A stretch of DNA of 64,000 bases from Sphaerobacter thermophilus DSM 20745 (GTDB taxonomy: Bacteria; Chloroflexota; Chloroflexia; Thermomicrobiales; Thermomicrobiaceae). How positions within the stretch are numbered: position 1 is the stretch's first letter; each line of letters starts with the position of its first letter. Location of the stretch: NCBI RefSeq assembly GCF_000024985.1, contig NC_013524.1:868001-932000 (forward strand). The letters are read 5' to 3'. The notes below the pieces were generated by a model. It worked only from the letters and a program-made list of their open reading frames with translations, did no database searches and was not told where the DNA came from. Positions 1 through 8,083 of this stretch are shown piece by piece. The position numbers and the translations under genes were made by a program.

Positions 1-271
1 GCGGGAAGGTCACCCCGTAGCGGCGCGCGAACGAGCGCGTGACGTTCGGCGAGTCCTGCGCGATTCCCCAGACAGTGAGACGATCCTTGGGGTACTGCTG
101 GTAGATCCGCTCCAGGAAGGGGAAGATCGTCTTGCTCGCCTGGCAAGACGACTTGTAGATGCTGATCAGGACCGGACCGGCCTTGAGAGCCTCGGCCAGG
201 CTGTGCTCTCGCCCTTCAGCGGCGTCCTTGAGCGTGAACTCGGGCGCTCTGGCGCCGGTCTCCAGTGGCAT
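1..271 (-). CDS. Redoxin / AhpC-TSA-like protein, C-terminus cut by window edge
   Basis: The visible 90 residues are the N-terminal part of a thioredoxin-fold peroxiredoxin-like protein: an opening typical of the family (LETGARAPEFTLKD), then a beta strand ending in SIYKSSCQASKTIFPFLE, where Cys sits at the position of the redox-active cysteine. The second cysteine of a CxxC pair is replaced by Ser (CQAS), as in one-cysteine or atypical redoxins. The ATG at 271 has AGGAG about 8 bases upstream. The stop lies outside the window, so resolving cysteines further on cannot be judged. It probably reduces peroxides or disulfides in the cytoplasm, since no signal peptide is seen. It lies 120 bases downstream of trpS on the same strand. 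Confidence 0.72.
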   Translation of the reverse strand, partial: MPLETGARAPEFTLKDAAEGREHSLAEALKAGPVLISIYKSSCQASKTIFPFLERIYQQYPKDRLTVWGIAQDSPNVTRSFARRYGVTFP

Positions 272-391
272 CCCGCGCTCCTTTCCTGCCGCCGCGCCTC
301 GGGCGCGGCGGACCAACCCGCTCCCCCTCACTCGCGCCCGTGCCGGGCACGGTCGCATCCCTCTGCTATGCAATCATACCCTATCCGCCCG

Positions 392-1438
392 TTAGAGCGG
401 CGGCAAGCCAAGCCCGGTGACGTCGCGGACGCGCTCCATCTTCGCCGCGGCGATCTCCCGCGCCCGTGCGGCACCCTCGTGCAGGATCCGCACCACCTCG
501 GCCGGCTGGGCGCTCAGCTCGTCCAGCCGCTGCTGGAGCGGCGCCAGGTGCTCGACGATGACCTCGGCGAGATCCTGCTTGAAGGTCCCGTAGCCCTTCC
601 CCACGTAGCGCTCCTCCAGCTCGGGGATGGGGATGTCCGAGAAGAGGTGGTAGATGGTGAGCAGGTTGGAGATGGCGGGCTTCCCTTCCTCGTCGAACCG
701 GATCTCGGTGCCGGAGTCGGTCACGGCGCGGCGGATCTTGCGCCGGATCACATCCGGGCTGTCGCGCAGTTCGATACGACTGTTGGGGTCCGGATCGCTC
801 TTGCTCATCTTCTTGGTCGGGTCCTGGAGCGACATGATGCGGGCCCCGGCCTCTTTGATGTCGGCGTCGGGCACGACGAAGGTCTCGCCGAAGGTGTTGT
901 TGAAGCGGATGGCCACGTCGCGCGTCAATTCGATGTGCTGCTTCTGGTCCTCACCCACCGGCACCAGCGCCGCGTCGTAGAGCAAGATGTCGGCTGCCTG
1001 GAGCACGGGGTAGAAGAGGATACCGGCGCCGACGCGCTCGCTCCCCTTCGACTTCTCCTTGAACTGCGTCATGCGGCGCAGCTCACCGTAGGTGGCCAGG
1101 GTGCCGAGAATCCACGCCAGCTCGGTGTGCTCGCGCACGTCGGACTGGATGAAGAGGATCGAGCGCGCGGGGTCGATCCCGGCAGCCAGGAGCACGCTGG
1201 CCAGCTCGAGATTGCGTGCCCGGAGGTCGGCCGGGTCGTAGGGGATGGTCATCGCGTGCAGGTCGACGATGCAGAAGACGTTGTCGTAGTCGTCCTGCTG
1301 GCGGACCCAGTTGCGGATCGCCCCCAGGTAGTTCCCGATGTGAATGCCGCCCGTGGGCTGGATGCCGGAGAAAACGCGCGGGCGCTGCTGCGGCGCGTCC
1401 GCGGTCTCCCGGCTAGCGGTGGTGGCCTGTTCGACCAT
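392..1438 (-). CDS. trpS: Tryptophanyl-tRNA synthetase
   Basis: This class Ic aminoacyl-tRNA synthetase charges tRNA-Trp with tryptophan in the cytoplasm. At 348 aa it has the normal bacterial TrpRS length. The HIGH-type signature is seen as GIQPTGGIHIGNYLGA near residues 25-40 and the KMSKS loop as PTKKMSKSD near residue 215. The GEDQ motif (VPVGEDQKQHIELTRD) that contacts ATP and tryptophan is present. The 20 or so N-terminal residues before RPRVFSG are a low-complexity extension. The start ATG follows an AAAGG sequence. The gene is preceded by a T-box leader with a UGG specifier, so it should be induced when uncharged tRNA-Trp accumulates. The T-box and the enzyme identity support each other independently. 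Confidence 0.97.
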   Translation of the reverse strand: MVEQATTASRETADAPQQRPRVFSGIQPTGGIHIGNYLGAIRNWVRQQDDYDNVFCIVDLHAMTIPYDPADLRARNLELASVLLAAGIDPARSILFIQSDVREHTELAWILGTLATYGELRRMTQFKEKSKGSERVGAGILFYPVLQAADILLYDAALVPVGEDQKQHIELTRDVAIRFNNTFGETFVVPDADIKEAGARIMSLQDPTKKMSKSDPDPNSRIELRDSPDVIRRKIRRAVTDSGTEIRFDEEGKPAISNLLTIYHLFSDIPIPELEERYVGKGYGTFKQDLAEVIVEHLAPLQQRLDELSAQPAEVVRILHEGAARAREIAAAKMERVRDVTGLGLPPL

Positions 1439-1510
1439 GTGCTCTGCGCCTTTCCTTACGATAGGTTCGCCCGGAGCCGATCATCGCGGCCGGGCTCGAG
1501 AGTCGTTCCA

Positions 1511-1828
1511 TATGCAAAAGACCTCCGCCCGCAAGGGACGGAGGTTGATGTATCCACTCCGCGGTGCCACCCTCGTTGGGCGCCGATCATGCGGGCGCCC
1601 CACTCGGTGAGCCTCCGGACCGGCATGCGCCGTCCGAGGCCCGGCTCCGTGGTAACGGTGGAGCTTCCGGCGCCGCCTACTGGCTGCGGCATCCCGCACG
1701 TTCGGGGCGCGGCTCGCGGAACCATTCCGCGCCGCCGCCGGGTCGGCGTTCCACCGGCTGCCGACTCTCTGGGCCGCGTGTCGGCGCGTACTCGCTCCGG
1801 TCGTCGCCATTCACGCTCTCGTGTTGTC
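1511..1828 (-). ncRNA. T-box riboswitch (tryptophan specifier) in the trpS leader
   Basis: Read on the minus strand the leader has every hallmark of a transcriptional T-box. In order: an AGTA loop-E motif near 1790; the distal stem I sequence AGAGAGTCGGCAGCCGGTGG (AGAGAG at 1765-1770); a specifier loop GAATGGTTC with the codon TGG at 1722-1724; the universal antiterminator motif AGGGTGGCACCGCGG at 1559-1573; and a terminator hairpin at 1516-1545. UGG is the tryptophan codon and the downstream gene is trpS, so the assignment is internally consistent. Uncharged tRNA-Trp would pair at the specifier and at the UGGC bulge, stabilise the antiterminator and permit trpS transcription. Confidence 0.93.
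1516..1545 (-). terminator. T-box-controlled intrinsic terminator upstream of trpS
   Basis: Minus-strand stem ACCTCCG (1545-1539) pairs with CGGAGGT (1527-1521), followed by CTTTT. It lies 13 bases 3' of the T-box motif and 80 bases before the trpS start, so it is the attenuator of the T-box leader. Confidence 0.9.
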
Positions 1829-1834
1829 GGCCAG

Positions 1835-1864
1835 AGCCTACCAGTCGCTGGGAAACGGTGTCAA
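1835..1864 (-). promoter_or_regulatory. Sigma-70-type promoter of the trpS T-box leader
   Basis: A consensus -35 TTGACA (complement of 1859-1864), an 18-base spacer and a -10 TAGGCT (complement of 1835-1840) place the transcription start near 1828, just before the T-box stem I. Confidence 0.7.
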
Positions 1865-1888
1865 GGCGAGGTTTTCCAACGGGTCGGC

Positions 1889-1894
1889 TATACT
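1889..1894 (+). promoter_or_regulatory. Possible -10 element for the sigma/anti-sigma operon
   Basis: TATACT is a good -10 hexamer 120 bases before the sigma-factor gene. No convincing -35 is visible at 16-18 bases, so the promoter may be of a different class or this may be chance. Confidence 0.25.
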
Positions 1895-2010
1895 ATGCGG
1901 TGCAGGAGTACGACGGGGTAGGGGTGGAACGGGCCCGGATTTCAGCGGGAGACGCATCCTGTTGCGACGATCCGGACGTATATTGAAATGCCACGCCTGG
2001 TGGCCGGGAC

Positions 2011-2613
2011 GTGGCGGCTGCACAGGTCGGCATGGGCACTGACCTGCGGCAACTCCCCGACGACGAGCTCGTCCAGCGCATGCGCGAGGGTCAGGTCGAA
2101 GCGCTGGAAGTGCTCTATGATCGGTATGCGCGGGTCGTCTTCTCCTTCGCGGTACGGATCGTCGGGGATGGACTGCTGGCTGAGGAGGTGCTCCAGGAGG
2201 CGTTCATGCGCTCCTGGCAGCAGGCGGGCCGCTTCGAGATCGCCAGAGGGAGCTTTCCGAACTGGCTCTTGAGCATCACCCACAACCTCGCCATCGATGA
2301 GATCCGCAAGCGTCAACGCCGGCCCCAGCGCGCTGATCTGGTGGATATCGCCGACGTGCTGCGCAGCGAGGTCGATACGACGGCGGATGTGGAGGAGACC
2401 GCCGAGGCGTCGGAGCTGCGGGAGCGCATCCGCGCCGCAATGGCCACGCTGCCTCCCGCGCAGCAGCGGGTGATCGAACTGGCCTACTTCGAGGGCCTGA
2501 CCCAGCGCGAGATCGCGGCGCTGCTCAACGAGCCGCTGGGCACGATCAAGACCCGCATGCGTCTGGGGATGCGGAAGCTCAAGGAAGTGCTGGGCCCGCA
2601 GGAGGAGCCGTAG
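2011..2613 (+). CDS. ECF RNA polymerase sigma factor
   Basis: This is a 200-aa group 4 (extracytoplasmic function) sigma factor. Sigma region 2 covers roughly residues 25-95 (LYDRYARVVFSFAVRIVGD, then the EEVLQEAFMRSWQ core-binding helix). Region 4 covers about 140-195 and has the recognition helix-turn-helix LTQREIAALLNEPLGTIKTRMRLGMRKLKE. GTG at 2011 gives the longest form, but ATG at 2032 with AGGTCGG upstream is equally likely. It directs polymerase to a small regulon, probably including its own operon. The anti-sigma gene starts 21 bases after its stop, so the two proteins are almost certainly cognate. Confidence 0.93.
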   Translation: MAAAQVGMGTDLRQLPDDELVQRMREGQVEALEVLYDRYARVVFSFAVRIVGDGLLAEEVLQEAFMRSWQQAGRFEIARGSFPNWLLSITHNLAIDEIRKRQRRPQRADLVDIADVLRSEVDTTADVEETAEASELRERIRAAMATLPPAQQRVIELAYFEGLTQREIAALLNEPLGTIKTRMRLGMRKLKEVLGPQEEP

Positions 2614-2633
2614 GGCTGAGGACTGTTCAGGGT

Positions 2634-3404
2634 ATGAGTGAGCACGAGGACCACCACGACGCGATAGCGGAGCTGATTCCGGCCTACGTGCTCGGTGCGT
2701 TGGAACCGGATGAGATCGAGGCGGTCGAGCTGCACCTCCTCGAGTGCCCGCGGTGCCGTGCGGAGGTCGACGAGCAGCGCCAGGTCACCGCGCTGCTGCC
2801 CTACCTGGCCGAGCCTCGGTCGGTGCCCGTGCGTGCCCGGCGCGAGCTGCTGGCGCGGATCGACGCTGCGCCGGTCCCGATCGCCACGCGGCGGCGCCTG
2901 CCCGGCCCGCTGGCGCGCCTCGGCTGGGTGGCGGCTGTCGCCGCAGTGCTGGTGGCTGCGGTGCTGGGGATCAACAGCCTGCGGATGCAGGAGCAGGTGA
3001 AGCAGAAGGATATGGAACTGACGGCGGCCCAGGAGAGCCAGCGCGCCGTGGCGCGCTTCGTCGGCTCACCACGGGGCTTCGTCACCGCGCTGGAGAGCAC
3101 CGGCGTCGCCCCCGGCGCTGAGGGCGGTGTGATCCTCGACCCGACCCGCAATGCCGCCCTGCTGATGGTGGACGGGCTGCCGAAGCCGTCGCCGGGGCAG
3201 GCCTATGTCGTCTGGATGGTGCGCGGCAGCCAGCACTTCAACGTCGGTGTCCTCCCGGTCGGCAACGACGGCCGCGCGACCCTCTACATCTCCCCGCCCG
3301 ACGCGCTGGCCAGCTACGACGGGATCGTCGTCACTGAGGAGTCCGGCCCGCTCGCCGCCAACCCCCGCGGCGTGCGCATGATGACCGCACGCGTCGGCCA
3401 GTAG
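2634..3404 (+). CDS. Membrane-anchored anti-sigma factor, RskA-like
   Basis: This 256-aa protein holds the partner ECF sigma factor inactive at the membrane. The N-terminal anti-sigma domain (about 1-75) carries the zinc-type HxxxCxxC motif (HLLECPRC). One transmembrane helix follows near residues 97-115 (LGWVAAVAAVLVAAVLG), then a short coiled segment. The extracytoplasmic part, about 120-256, is of the RskA C-terminal type (QAYVVWMVRGSQHFNVGVLP). In RskA-type systems, regulated proteolysis of the anti-sigma factor frees the sigma factor. The signal sensed here cannot be told from sequence. Confidence 0.9.
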   Translation: MSEHEDHHDAIAELIPAYVLGALEPDEIEAVELHLLECPRCRAEVDEQRQVTALLPYLAEPRSVPVRARRELLARIDAAPVPIATRRRLPGPLARLGWVAAVAAVLVAAVLGINSLRMQEQVKQKDMELTAAQESQRAVARFVGSPRGFVTALESTGVAPGAEGGVILDPTRNAALLMVDGLPKPSPGQAYVVWMVRGSQHFNVGVLPVGNDGRATLYISPPDALASYDGIVVTEESGPLAANPRGVRMMTARVGQ

Positions 3405-3576
3405 TCTCCCCTCGCCGACCCTTCACTTCCGCGGCGACTGTCCCGTGCCCCAGATCATCGTCACCCTGTCGCGTGGCATCGTCAGGTATGTTGCGTCGTC
3501 CGCGACCCGGGCATAGACGAACGTACCGCCTTCAGCCCCATCAAAGCGCCCCAGAACAGGACGAAAATCCCTTGTG

Positions 3577-3596
3577 AAAGGGAGAATCCTCCCTTT
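3577..3596. terminator. Perfect hairpin between the anti-sigma gene and the Tad genes
   Basis: AAAGGGAG, a four-base AATC loop and CTCCCTTT form an 8-bp stem. There is no T-run, so it is only terminator-like. It sits 173 bases after the anti-sigma stop and 57 bases before the first Tad gene, so it could also be part of that operon's leader. The rest of the 250-base gap shows nothing recognisable. Confidence 0.4.
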
Positions 3597-3653
3597 ACGT
3601 TGAGGCTACGCGGGTGCTTCGGTTGTCCGCGATCTAGTGATCGGAGTCAGCCG

Positions 3654-4052
3654 ATGCACAGCCATCGGCCAGGGCGGCGATACACAGCAGGACAGGCGAT
3701 CGTCGAGTTCGCGATCGCCGGTATCGTGTTCTTCCTGATCGTGTTCGGCACGGTTGACTTCGGTCGGGCGATCTTCATGTACTCGGAGTTGACCAACGCC
3801 GTCCGCGAAGGCGCACGCTACGCCCAGATACACCCGACCCAGACCGCGGGAATCAAGGACGTGGTCGTGAACAAGTCGCCGGGTCTCGGTATCCGCGCCG
3901 CGGATGTCACGGTCAGTTGTTCCCCGGCCGGGTGCCAGCCCGGCGGGACGGTACAGGTCACGGCCAGGATGCACTTCCAGGCGGTTACCCAGAGCCTGCT
4001 GGGCATCCGGCCGCTTACCCTCCAGGCATCGGCAGAGAACGTGATCGAGTGA
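3654..4052 (+). CDS. TadE-like pseudopilin (first copy)
   Basis: This 132-aa protein has the TadE family pattern: a short basic N-terminus, the motif GQAIVEFAIAGIVFFLIVFGTVDFGRAIF with Glu five residues into the hydrophobic segment, then one transmembrane helix and a small extracytoplasmic domain with two cysteines (SCSPAGCQPGG). TadE/TadF proteins are prepilin-like proteins cut by a TadV-type peptidase and needed for Flp pilus export. The ATG at 3654 is chosen because GGAG lies upstream; a longer reading frame from 3600 has no ribosome site. The next gene is a paralog 31 bases downstream. Confidence 0.88.
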   Translation: MHSHRPGRRYTAGQAIVEFAIAGIVFFLIVFGTVDFGRAIFMYSELTNAVREGARYAQIHPTQTAGIKDVVVNKSPGLGIRAADVTVSCSPAGCQPGGTVQVTARMHFQAVTQSLLGIRPLTLQASAENVIE

Positions 4053-4083
4053 CGCCCACAGGACCCGCGGGCGAGAGAGGCTG

Positions 4084-4521
4084 ATGATGCGCGTCTGGGC
4101 CAACAAGCACACAACGCCACGCTGGAGAACCCCAGGCCAGAGTCTGGTGGAGTTGGCCATTGCGCTGCCGCTCTTGCTGCTCCTGCTGCTCGGCACGATC
4201 GACCTGGGCCGGATGTTTGTTGACTACGTCCAGATGCGTAACGCAGCCTTTCGCGGGGTCCGCTACGGGATGACGGCTCCGGACGATACCAACGGGATAC
4301 GACAGCGCGTGCACGCCCACGGTGTGCCGGCGGACACGGCGGTGACGGTCACCTGTCGCCCGGTGGCCTGTAGCCAGGTTCAACTGGGCCAGGACGACGC
4401 GACGATCACGGTTTCGGCAACCCGCACGTTCAGGCCGGTCACCACTAGTTTCCTTCAGAGCTTTTTCGGGCTCGGACCCGTGAACCTACGGGCTCAGGCG
4501 ACGGCGAGGATAGCGACATGA
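4084..4521 (+). CDS. TadE-like pseudopilin (second copy)
   Basis: This 145-aa TadE-family protein has GQSLVELAIALPLLLLLLLGTIDLGRMFVD at residues 20-49 and is clearly a paralog of the upstream protein. It keeps the same Glu position, single membrane helix and Cys pair (TCRPVACSQ). Its stop overlaps the next start by four bases (ATGA), so the two are translationally coupled. The pair probably forms the minor pseudopilin set of a Tad-type secretion apparatus whose motor and secretin genes are not in this window. Confidence 0.88.
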   Translation: MMRVWANKHTTPRWRTPGQSLVELAIALPLLLLLLLGTIDLGRMFVDYVQMRNAAFRGVRYGMTAPDDTNGIRQRVHAHGVPADTAVTVTCRPVACSQVQLGQDDATITVSATRTFRPVTTSFLQSFFGLGPVNLRAQATARIAT

Positions 4522-5543
4522 TGTGGGAAACGATGCGCCGTTGGTTGTGGCACGCCCGAGCGCGCGGGCAGGTACTCGTCCTCTTCGCCGTGGCGTTGGT
4601 GGGGATGATCGGGATGACAGGCCTCGCCATCGACCTCGGCTACACGTTCTCCCAGAAGCGGGCGATCCAGAACGCAGCCGACGCCGGCGCATTGGCCGGC
4701 GCGCAGTACCTGACCAAGTCGACCCCGGACACCCGTTACCCGGTCCGAAACGAGGTCGCCCAGGTCGTGGCCCAGAACGGCTTCGGCGGCGCAACACCCC
4801 AGTTGGTGTCGTGCCAGTACGTCGACGCGTCGGACAATCTCTTGGGGGACTGCAGCCAGGAGCCGCCGGACGAGGCGACGGGTGTGGAGGTTCGGGTCCG
4901 AGAGACCCACCGGACCTTCTTCATCCAGATCGTCCCCGGTGCGCCCGACACCGCCTCAACCGAGGCGATGGCGCGGGCACGGGTCTTCAAGGTGACCAAT
5001 GCTCCAGGCGATGCGCCGTTTGTCGTCTGCGGGTACGATACCGAGCTGGCCGGTGGCGGGACGTTCTCGATCCTGAAGCCAGGAACGAACGAGATCGATC
5101 CGGCGGCGATCGGCAAGACGTTCCGGATTCACGCCCCGCAAGGCATCTCCCGCTGTGGGACGGGCAACGCGTTCAAGGGTCTCGTCGGGGACAACGACGA
5201 GGAAAACATCCCGATCCCCGGAATCTGGGAGGGCACCCCGGGTACGCGCGCCAGCATTCGCATCAAGGTGCCTGGCCTTCGGGGATGCCGGCCGGGCTCA
5301 TCGGTCAACGACTGTATCCTGCTCCTGCCGATTGCGGACTCAGGAGAAGGCAACGGGTCGCACATCAAATTCCATGTGGTCGCCGTCGCGGCCTTCTGGA
5401 TCCAGGAGTGCCACGCGAACTGTCATGAGGGCACGCTCATCGGGCCATACGTCATCGGCCCCGGTGACGGTTGGCTGCCCGACCCGGGCGATAGCTGGCA
5501 ACTGGGCGACAACGGCCTGCTCATGATCCGGCTCGTCGCCTGA
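4518..5543 (+). CDS. TadG-like membrane protein (putative Flp pilus assembly)
   Basis: This 341-aa protein opens with the TadE/G-like signature RGQVLVLFAVALVGMIGMTGLAIDLGYTFSQKRAIQNAADAGALAGAQYL (positions 4575-4721 of the window), that is, one N-terminal membrane helix followed by the AADAGALAGA helix typical of TadG-like proteins. The remaining 280 residues are extracytoplasmic with several Cys residues and no von Willebrand A domain. It is the third gene of a tight operon with two TadE proteins. This is a three-gene subset of a Tad locus; the function as a cell-surface pilus or secretion component is inferred from the family. Confidence 0.85.
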   Translation: MMWETMRRWLWHARARGQVLVLFAVALVGMIGMTGLAIDLGYTFSQKRAIQNAADAGALAGAQYLTKSTPDTRYPVRNEVAQVVAQNGFGGATPQLVSCQYVDASDNLLGDCSQEPPDEATGVEVRVRETHRTFFIQIVPGAPDTASTEAMARARVFKVTNAPGDAPFVVCGYDTELAGGGTFSILKPGTNEIDPAAIGKTFRIHAPQGISRCGTGNAFKGLVGDNDEENIPIPGIWEGTPGTRASIRIKVPGLRGCRPGSSVNDCILLLPIADSGEGNGSHIKFHVVAVAAFWIQECHANCHEGTLIGPYVIGPGDGWLPDPGDSWQLGDNGLLMIRLVA

Positions 5544-5603
5544 TTCACCCGGCGCGATCTGAACACGGGCGCGACAGAAGCCCGGCGTGGATCTCAGTGC
5601 GGT

Positions 5604-5894
5604 TCACTGCCCCCGGACCGCCTGCATGAAGCGGTTCAGCTCGATTGCCGGCATCGTGAGGAACTGCACCGTCCCCCGGCTGCTGAGGGCGACCGAGACC
5701 TTGGCGATCGTCTCGTTGTCGGGTGCCTCGACGATGTTGACGAAGTCGTAGGGCCCGAGGACGGCCCACTGCTGCACCACCCGGGCGCCCATCGCCTCGA
5801 CCTCGCGGTTGACCTCGGTGATCCGCTCCGGCCGCTCCTGGATCGTCTCCCGGCCGTCGTCAGTCAGGGTGCTGAGCATGATGTAGGTGGGCAT
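5604..5894 (-). CDS. GYD domain protein
   Basis: This 96-aa protein belongs to the GYD family, small ferredoxin-like-fold proteins of unknown biochemical function. The family motif is seen as VLGPYDFVNIVEAPDNETIAKVSVALSSRGTVQFLTMPAIE. The start at 5894 has GGAGGGG upstream; a longer form lacks a ribosome site. It stands alone on the minus strand between the Tad genes and a divergent FAH-family gene, so its partner is unknown. Confidence 0.85.
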   Translation of the reverse strand: MPTYIMLSTLTDDGRETIQERPERITEVNREVEAMGARVVQQWAVLGPYDFVNIVEAPDNETIAKVSVALSSRGTVQFLTMPAIELNRFMQAVRGQ

Positions 5895-6056
5895 GGCTAC
5901 CCCTCCGCTGCAGGCGTGCGCCAACCGCACGACGCCCCACTCCCCGCAATTCCCGTGCAGACGCAGACCTTGACCGGTCGGACCCTGGCGCTGAAGATGG
6001 CGGGTGAACGGGAGCGGGCAATACCGCGCCGCGGGCGCGGCTGAGCGAGAGGAGTC

Positions 6057-6848
6057 GTGCCGGTGGATTCAATGCACATCGTGCGCTTCCGGGATGGGGA
6101 GCGCGCGGCCTACGGAGTTCTTGAGGACGGGGTGGTGCGTCGGGCGTCGGGCGATCCGTTCAGCGGGCTGACGCCGGGCACCGAGGTCGGCCCGCTGGAG
6201 CAGGTCACGCTGCTGCCGCCGGTTGCGCCGAGCAAGATCGTGGCGATCGGCCTGAATTATCTGGACCACATCACCCAGGACGCGCATGGGTTCGAGCAGC
6301 CGGAGAACCCGATCATTTTCCTGAAGCCGCCGAGCTCGCTGTTGGCGCACGGCGGCAACATCGTGCTGCCGCAGGGCACCGAGCGGGTGGAGAGCGAGGC
6401 GGAGCTGGCGGTGGTCATCGGGCGGCGGGCCCGCTACGTGCCGGCCGAGCGCGCCTACGACTACATCCTCGGCTTCACCTGCTCGAACGACGTGAGCGCC
6501 CGCGACTACCAGTTCAAAGACGGCCAGTGGGCGCGCGCCAAGAGCTTCGACACCTTCACCCCGATCGGCCCGGCCATCGCCACCGGCCTGCGCGCCGACG
6601 ACCTGGCGATCGCCTGTCGGCTCAACGGCGAGGTGCGCCAGCAGTCGACCACCGCGCAGTTGCTCTTCGACGTGCCGTACCTCGTGGAGTTCATCAGCCG
6701 GGTCATGACCCTGGAGCCGGGCGACGTCATCATGACTGGCACCCCGGCCGGTCCGCCGCGCATGGCCCCGGGCGATGTCGTCGAGATCGAGATCGAAGGC
6801 GTCGGCGTGTTGCGCAACGGCGTGGTCGCGGAGGAGCTGCCGGGGTAG
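6057..6848 (+). CDS. Fumarylacetoacetate hydrolase family protein
   Basis: This 263-aa protein is an FAH-superfamily hydrolase, metal-dependent enzymes that cleave C-C bonds or tautomerise keto acids in aromatic degradation. The core (about 60-255) holds the divalent-metal acidic residues in RVESEAELAVVIGRR and in FTCSNDVSARDYQ, plus the family ending MTGTPAGPP. GTG at 6057 is the longest form; GTG at 6063 has a better-spaced GAGAGGAG site and ATG at 6072 also fits. The substrate cannot be fixed from sequence: acylpyruvate hydrolase and 2-hydroxyhepta-diene-dioate isomerase relatives look alike. Confidence 0.92.
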   Translation: MPVDSMHIVRFRDGERAAYGVLEDGVVRRASGDPFSGLTPGTEVGPLEQVTLLPPVAPSKIVAIGLNYLDHITQDAHGFEQPENPIIFLKPPSSLLAHGGNIVLPQGTERVESEAELAVVIGRRARYVPAERAYDYILGFTCSNDVSARDYQFKDGQWARAKSFDTFTPIGPAIATGLRADDLAIACRLNGEVRQQSTTAQLLFDVPYLVEFISRVMTLEPGDVIMTGTPAGPPRMAPGDVVEIEIEGVGVLRNGVVAEELPG

Positions 6849-6851
6849 GGT

Positions 6852-6955
6852 GCCCCTTACCCCCGACCCCTCTCCCACAAGGGGAGAGGGGAGTGTCTCT
6901 TCGTCTCATTCCCCCTCTCCCAACTTTGGGAGAGGGGGGTAGGGGGTGAGGGCCG
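6852..6955. repeat. Dispersed CCCTCTCCC palindromic repeat, copy A
   Basis: Two palindromes in tandem: CCCCTCTCCC-ACAA-GGGGAGAGGGG and CCCCTCTCCCAACTTTGGGAGAGGGG, with ACCCCCGACC at the left and GTAGGGGGTGAGGGC at the right. Matching copies lie near 9911, 20636, 33111 and 38838. It lies between convergent genes (FAH hydrolase and pyrD). Confidence 0.85.
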
Positions 6956-6964
6956 GCCTATGCC

Positions 6965-8059
6965 TCACTCCGTGCCGATGATGTCTTCGATGGAGCGGAG
7001 TCCTTCGCGGTCGAGGTAGGTGACGAGATCGCGGAGGATGCGGCCGGGAAGGGCGGGGCCGCCGTAGACGAAGGCGGTGTACATCTGGACCAGGCAGGCG
7101 CCGGCGCGCATCCGCTCGATGACATCGGCCGCGCTGCTGATGCCGCCGACACCGATGATCGAGAGCCGGTCGCCCGCGCGCCGGTGGACCTCACGGACGA
7201 GCGCGGTGGCGCGGGCGCGGAGCGGCGGGCCGCTCAGCCCGCCGGGGACGTCCGGCACCGGCCCCCGCAGCCCGCTCCGGTCGACGGTGGTGTTGCTGAC
7301 GACGACACCGGCCGCGCCCCCCTCGATCGCCCCGGCGAGGACGTCGTCGAGCGCGGCGTCGTCGAGGTCGGGCGCGATCTTCACCAGCACCGGGTGGGGG
7401 CGGCGGCGGTGCAGCGTGGCGGCGCGGGTGTTCGCCTCACCGACGGCTCGGAGGATTTCCACCAGCGCCGTGCGCTGCTGCAGGTCGCGCAGGCCGGGGG
7501 TATTGGGCGAACTGACGTTGACCACGACGTAGTTCGCCACGTCCCAGAGCGCGTTCAGCACGTCCACGTAGTCCTTGGCGGCGCACTCGGGCGGCGTGTC
7601 GCGGTTCTTCCCGAGGTTGATACCGACGACACCGGGGAAGCGCCGGCCGACCAGCCGGGCACGGACGGCCGCCGCGCCCTCGCTGGGGAACCCCATGGCG
7701 TTGATGAGGGCCTGGTCCTGCGGCAGGCGCCAGAGGCGAGGCTGCGGATTGCCGGGCTGCGGGCGCGGGGTGACGGTGCCGACCTCGACCGCGCCGAACC
7801 CGAGCGCCAGCAGGGCACCGACCGCCTGGGCGTCCTTGTCCAGTCCGGCGGCGACGCCGAGCGGGTTGCGGAACGTCAGGCCGAAGCGCTCCACGCGGAG
7901 CCGCTCATCGGCGGGGCCGGCGAGCCGACCCAGGAGCGCTGCCCCACCCGGCATTCGGTCCGCATCGCGCAGCAGCCGGAGCGCCAGGTGGTGTGCGCGC
8001 TCCGGGTCCATGCGCTGCAGCAGTGCCGGGTAGAGGACCGCTCGGTACAGCCGCTCCAT
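6965..8059 (-). CDS. pyrD: Dihydroorotate dehydrogenase (quinone), class 2
   Basis: This FMN enzyme oxidises dihydroorotate to orotate, the fourth step of pyrimidine synthesis, passing electrons to membrane quinone. The N-terminal helix-rich segment (MERLYRAVLYPALLQRMDPERAHHLAL) is the membrane-associating part that marks class 2. The FMN/substrate region is seen as GVAAGLDKDAQAV, GINLGKN and VVVNVSSPNTPGLRDLQ, where Ser in SSPNTPG is the catalytic base of class 2. C-terminal phosphate-binding glycines follow (IGVGGISSAADVIERM). The start at 8059 is supported by AAGGAG nine bases before; 364 aa is normal. It is not in a pyrimidine operon here. Confidence 0.96.
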   Translation of the reverse strand: MERLYRAVLYPALLQRMDPERAHHLALRLLRDADRMPGGAALLGRLAGPADERLRVERFGLTFRNPLGVAAGLDKDAQAVGALLALGFGAVEVGTVTPRPQPGNPQPRLWRLPQDQALINAMGFPSEGAAAVRARLVGRRFPGVVGINLGKNRDTPPECAAKDYVDVLNALWDVANYVVVNVSSPNTPGLRDLQQRTALVEILRAVGEANTRAATLHRRRPHPVLVKIAPDLDDAALDDVLAGAIEGGAAGVVVSNTTVDRSGLRGPVPDVPGGLSGPPLRARATALVREVHRRAGDRLSIIGVGGISSAADVIERMRAGACLVQMYTAFVYGGPALPGRILRDLVTYLDREGLRSIEDIIGTE

Positions 8060-8083
8060 GCTGGTGGACTCCTTCGGCGTCAT

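Noticed and set aside
203-1921. Long plus-strand reading frame opposite trpS
   Set aside because: It is the antisense of trpS and its T-box, has no ribosome site and shows no protein-like pattern; long open antisense frames are expected in GC-rich genes.
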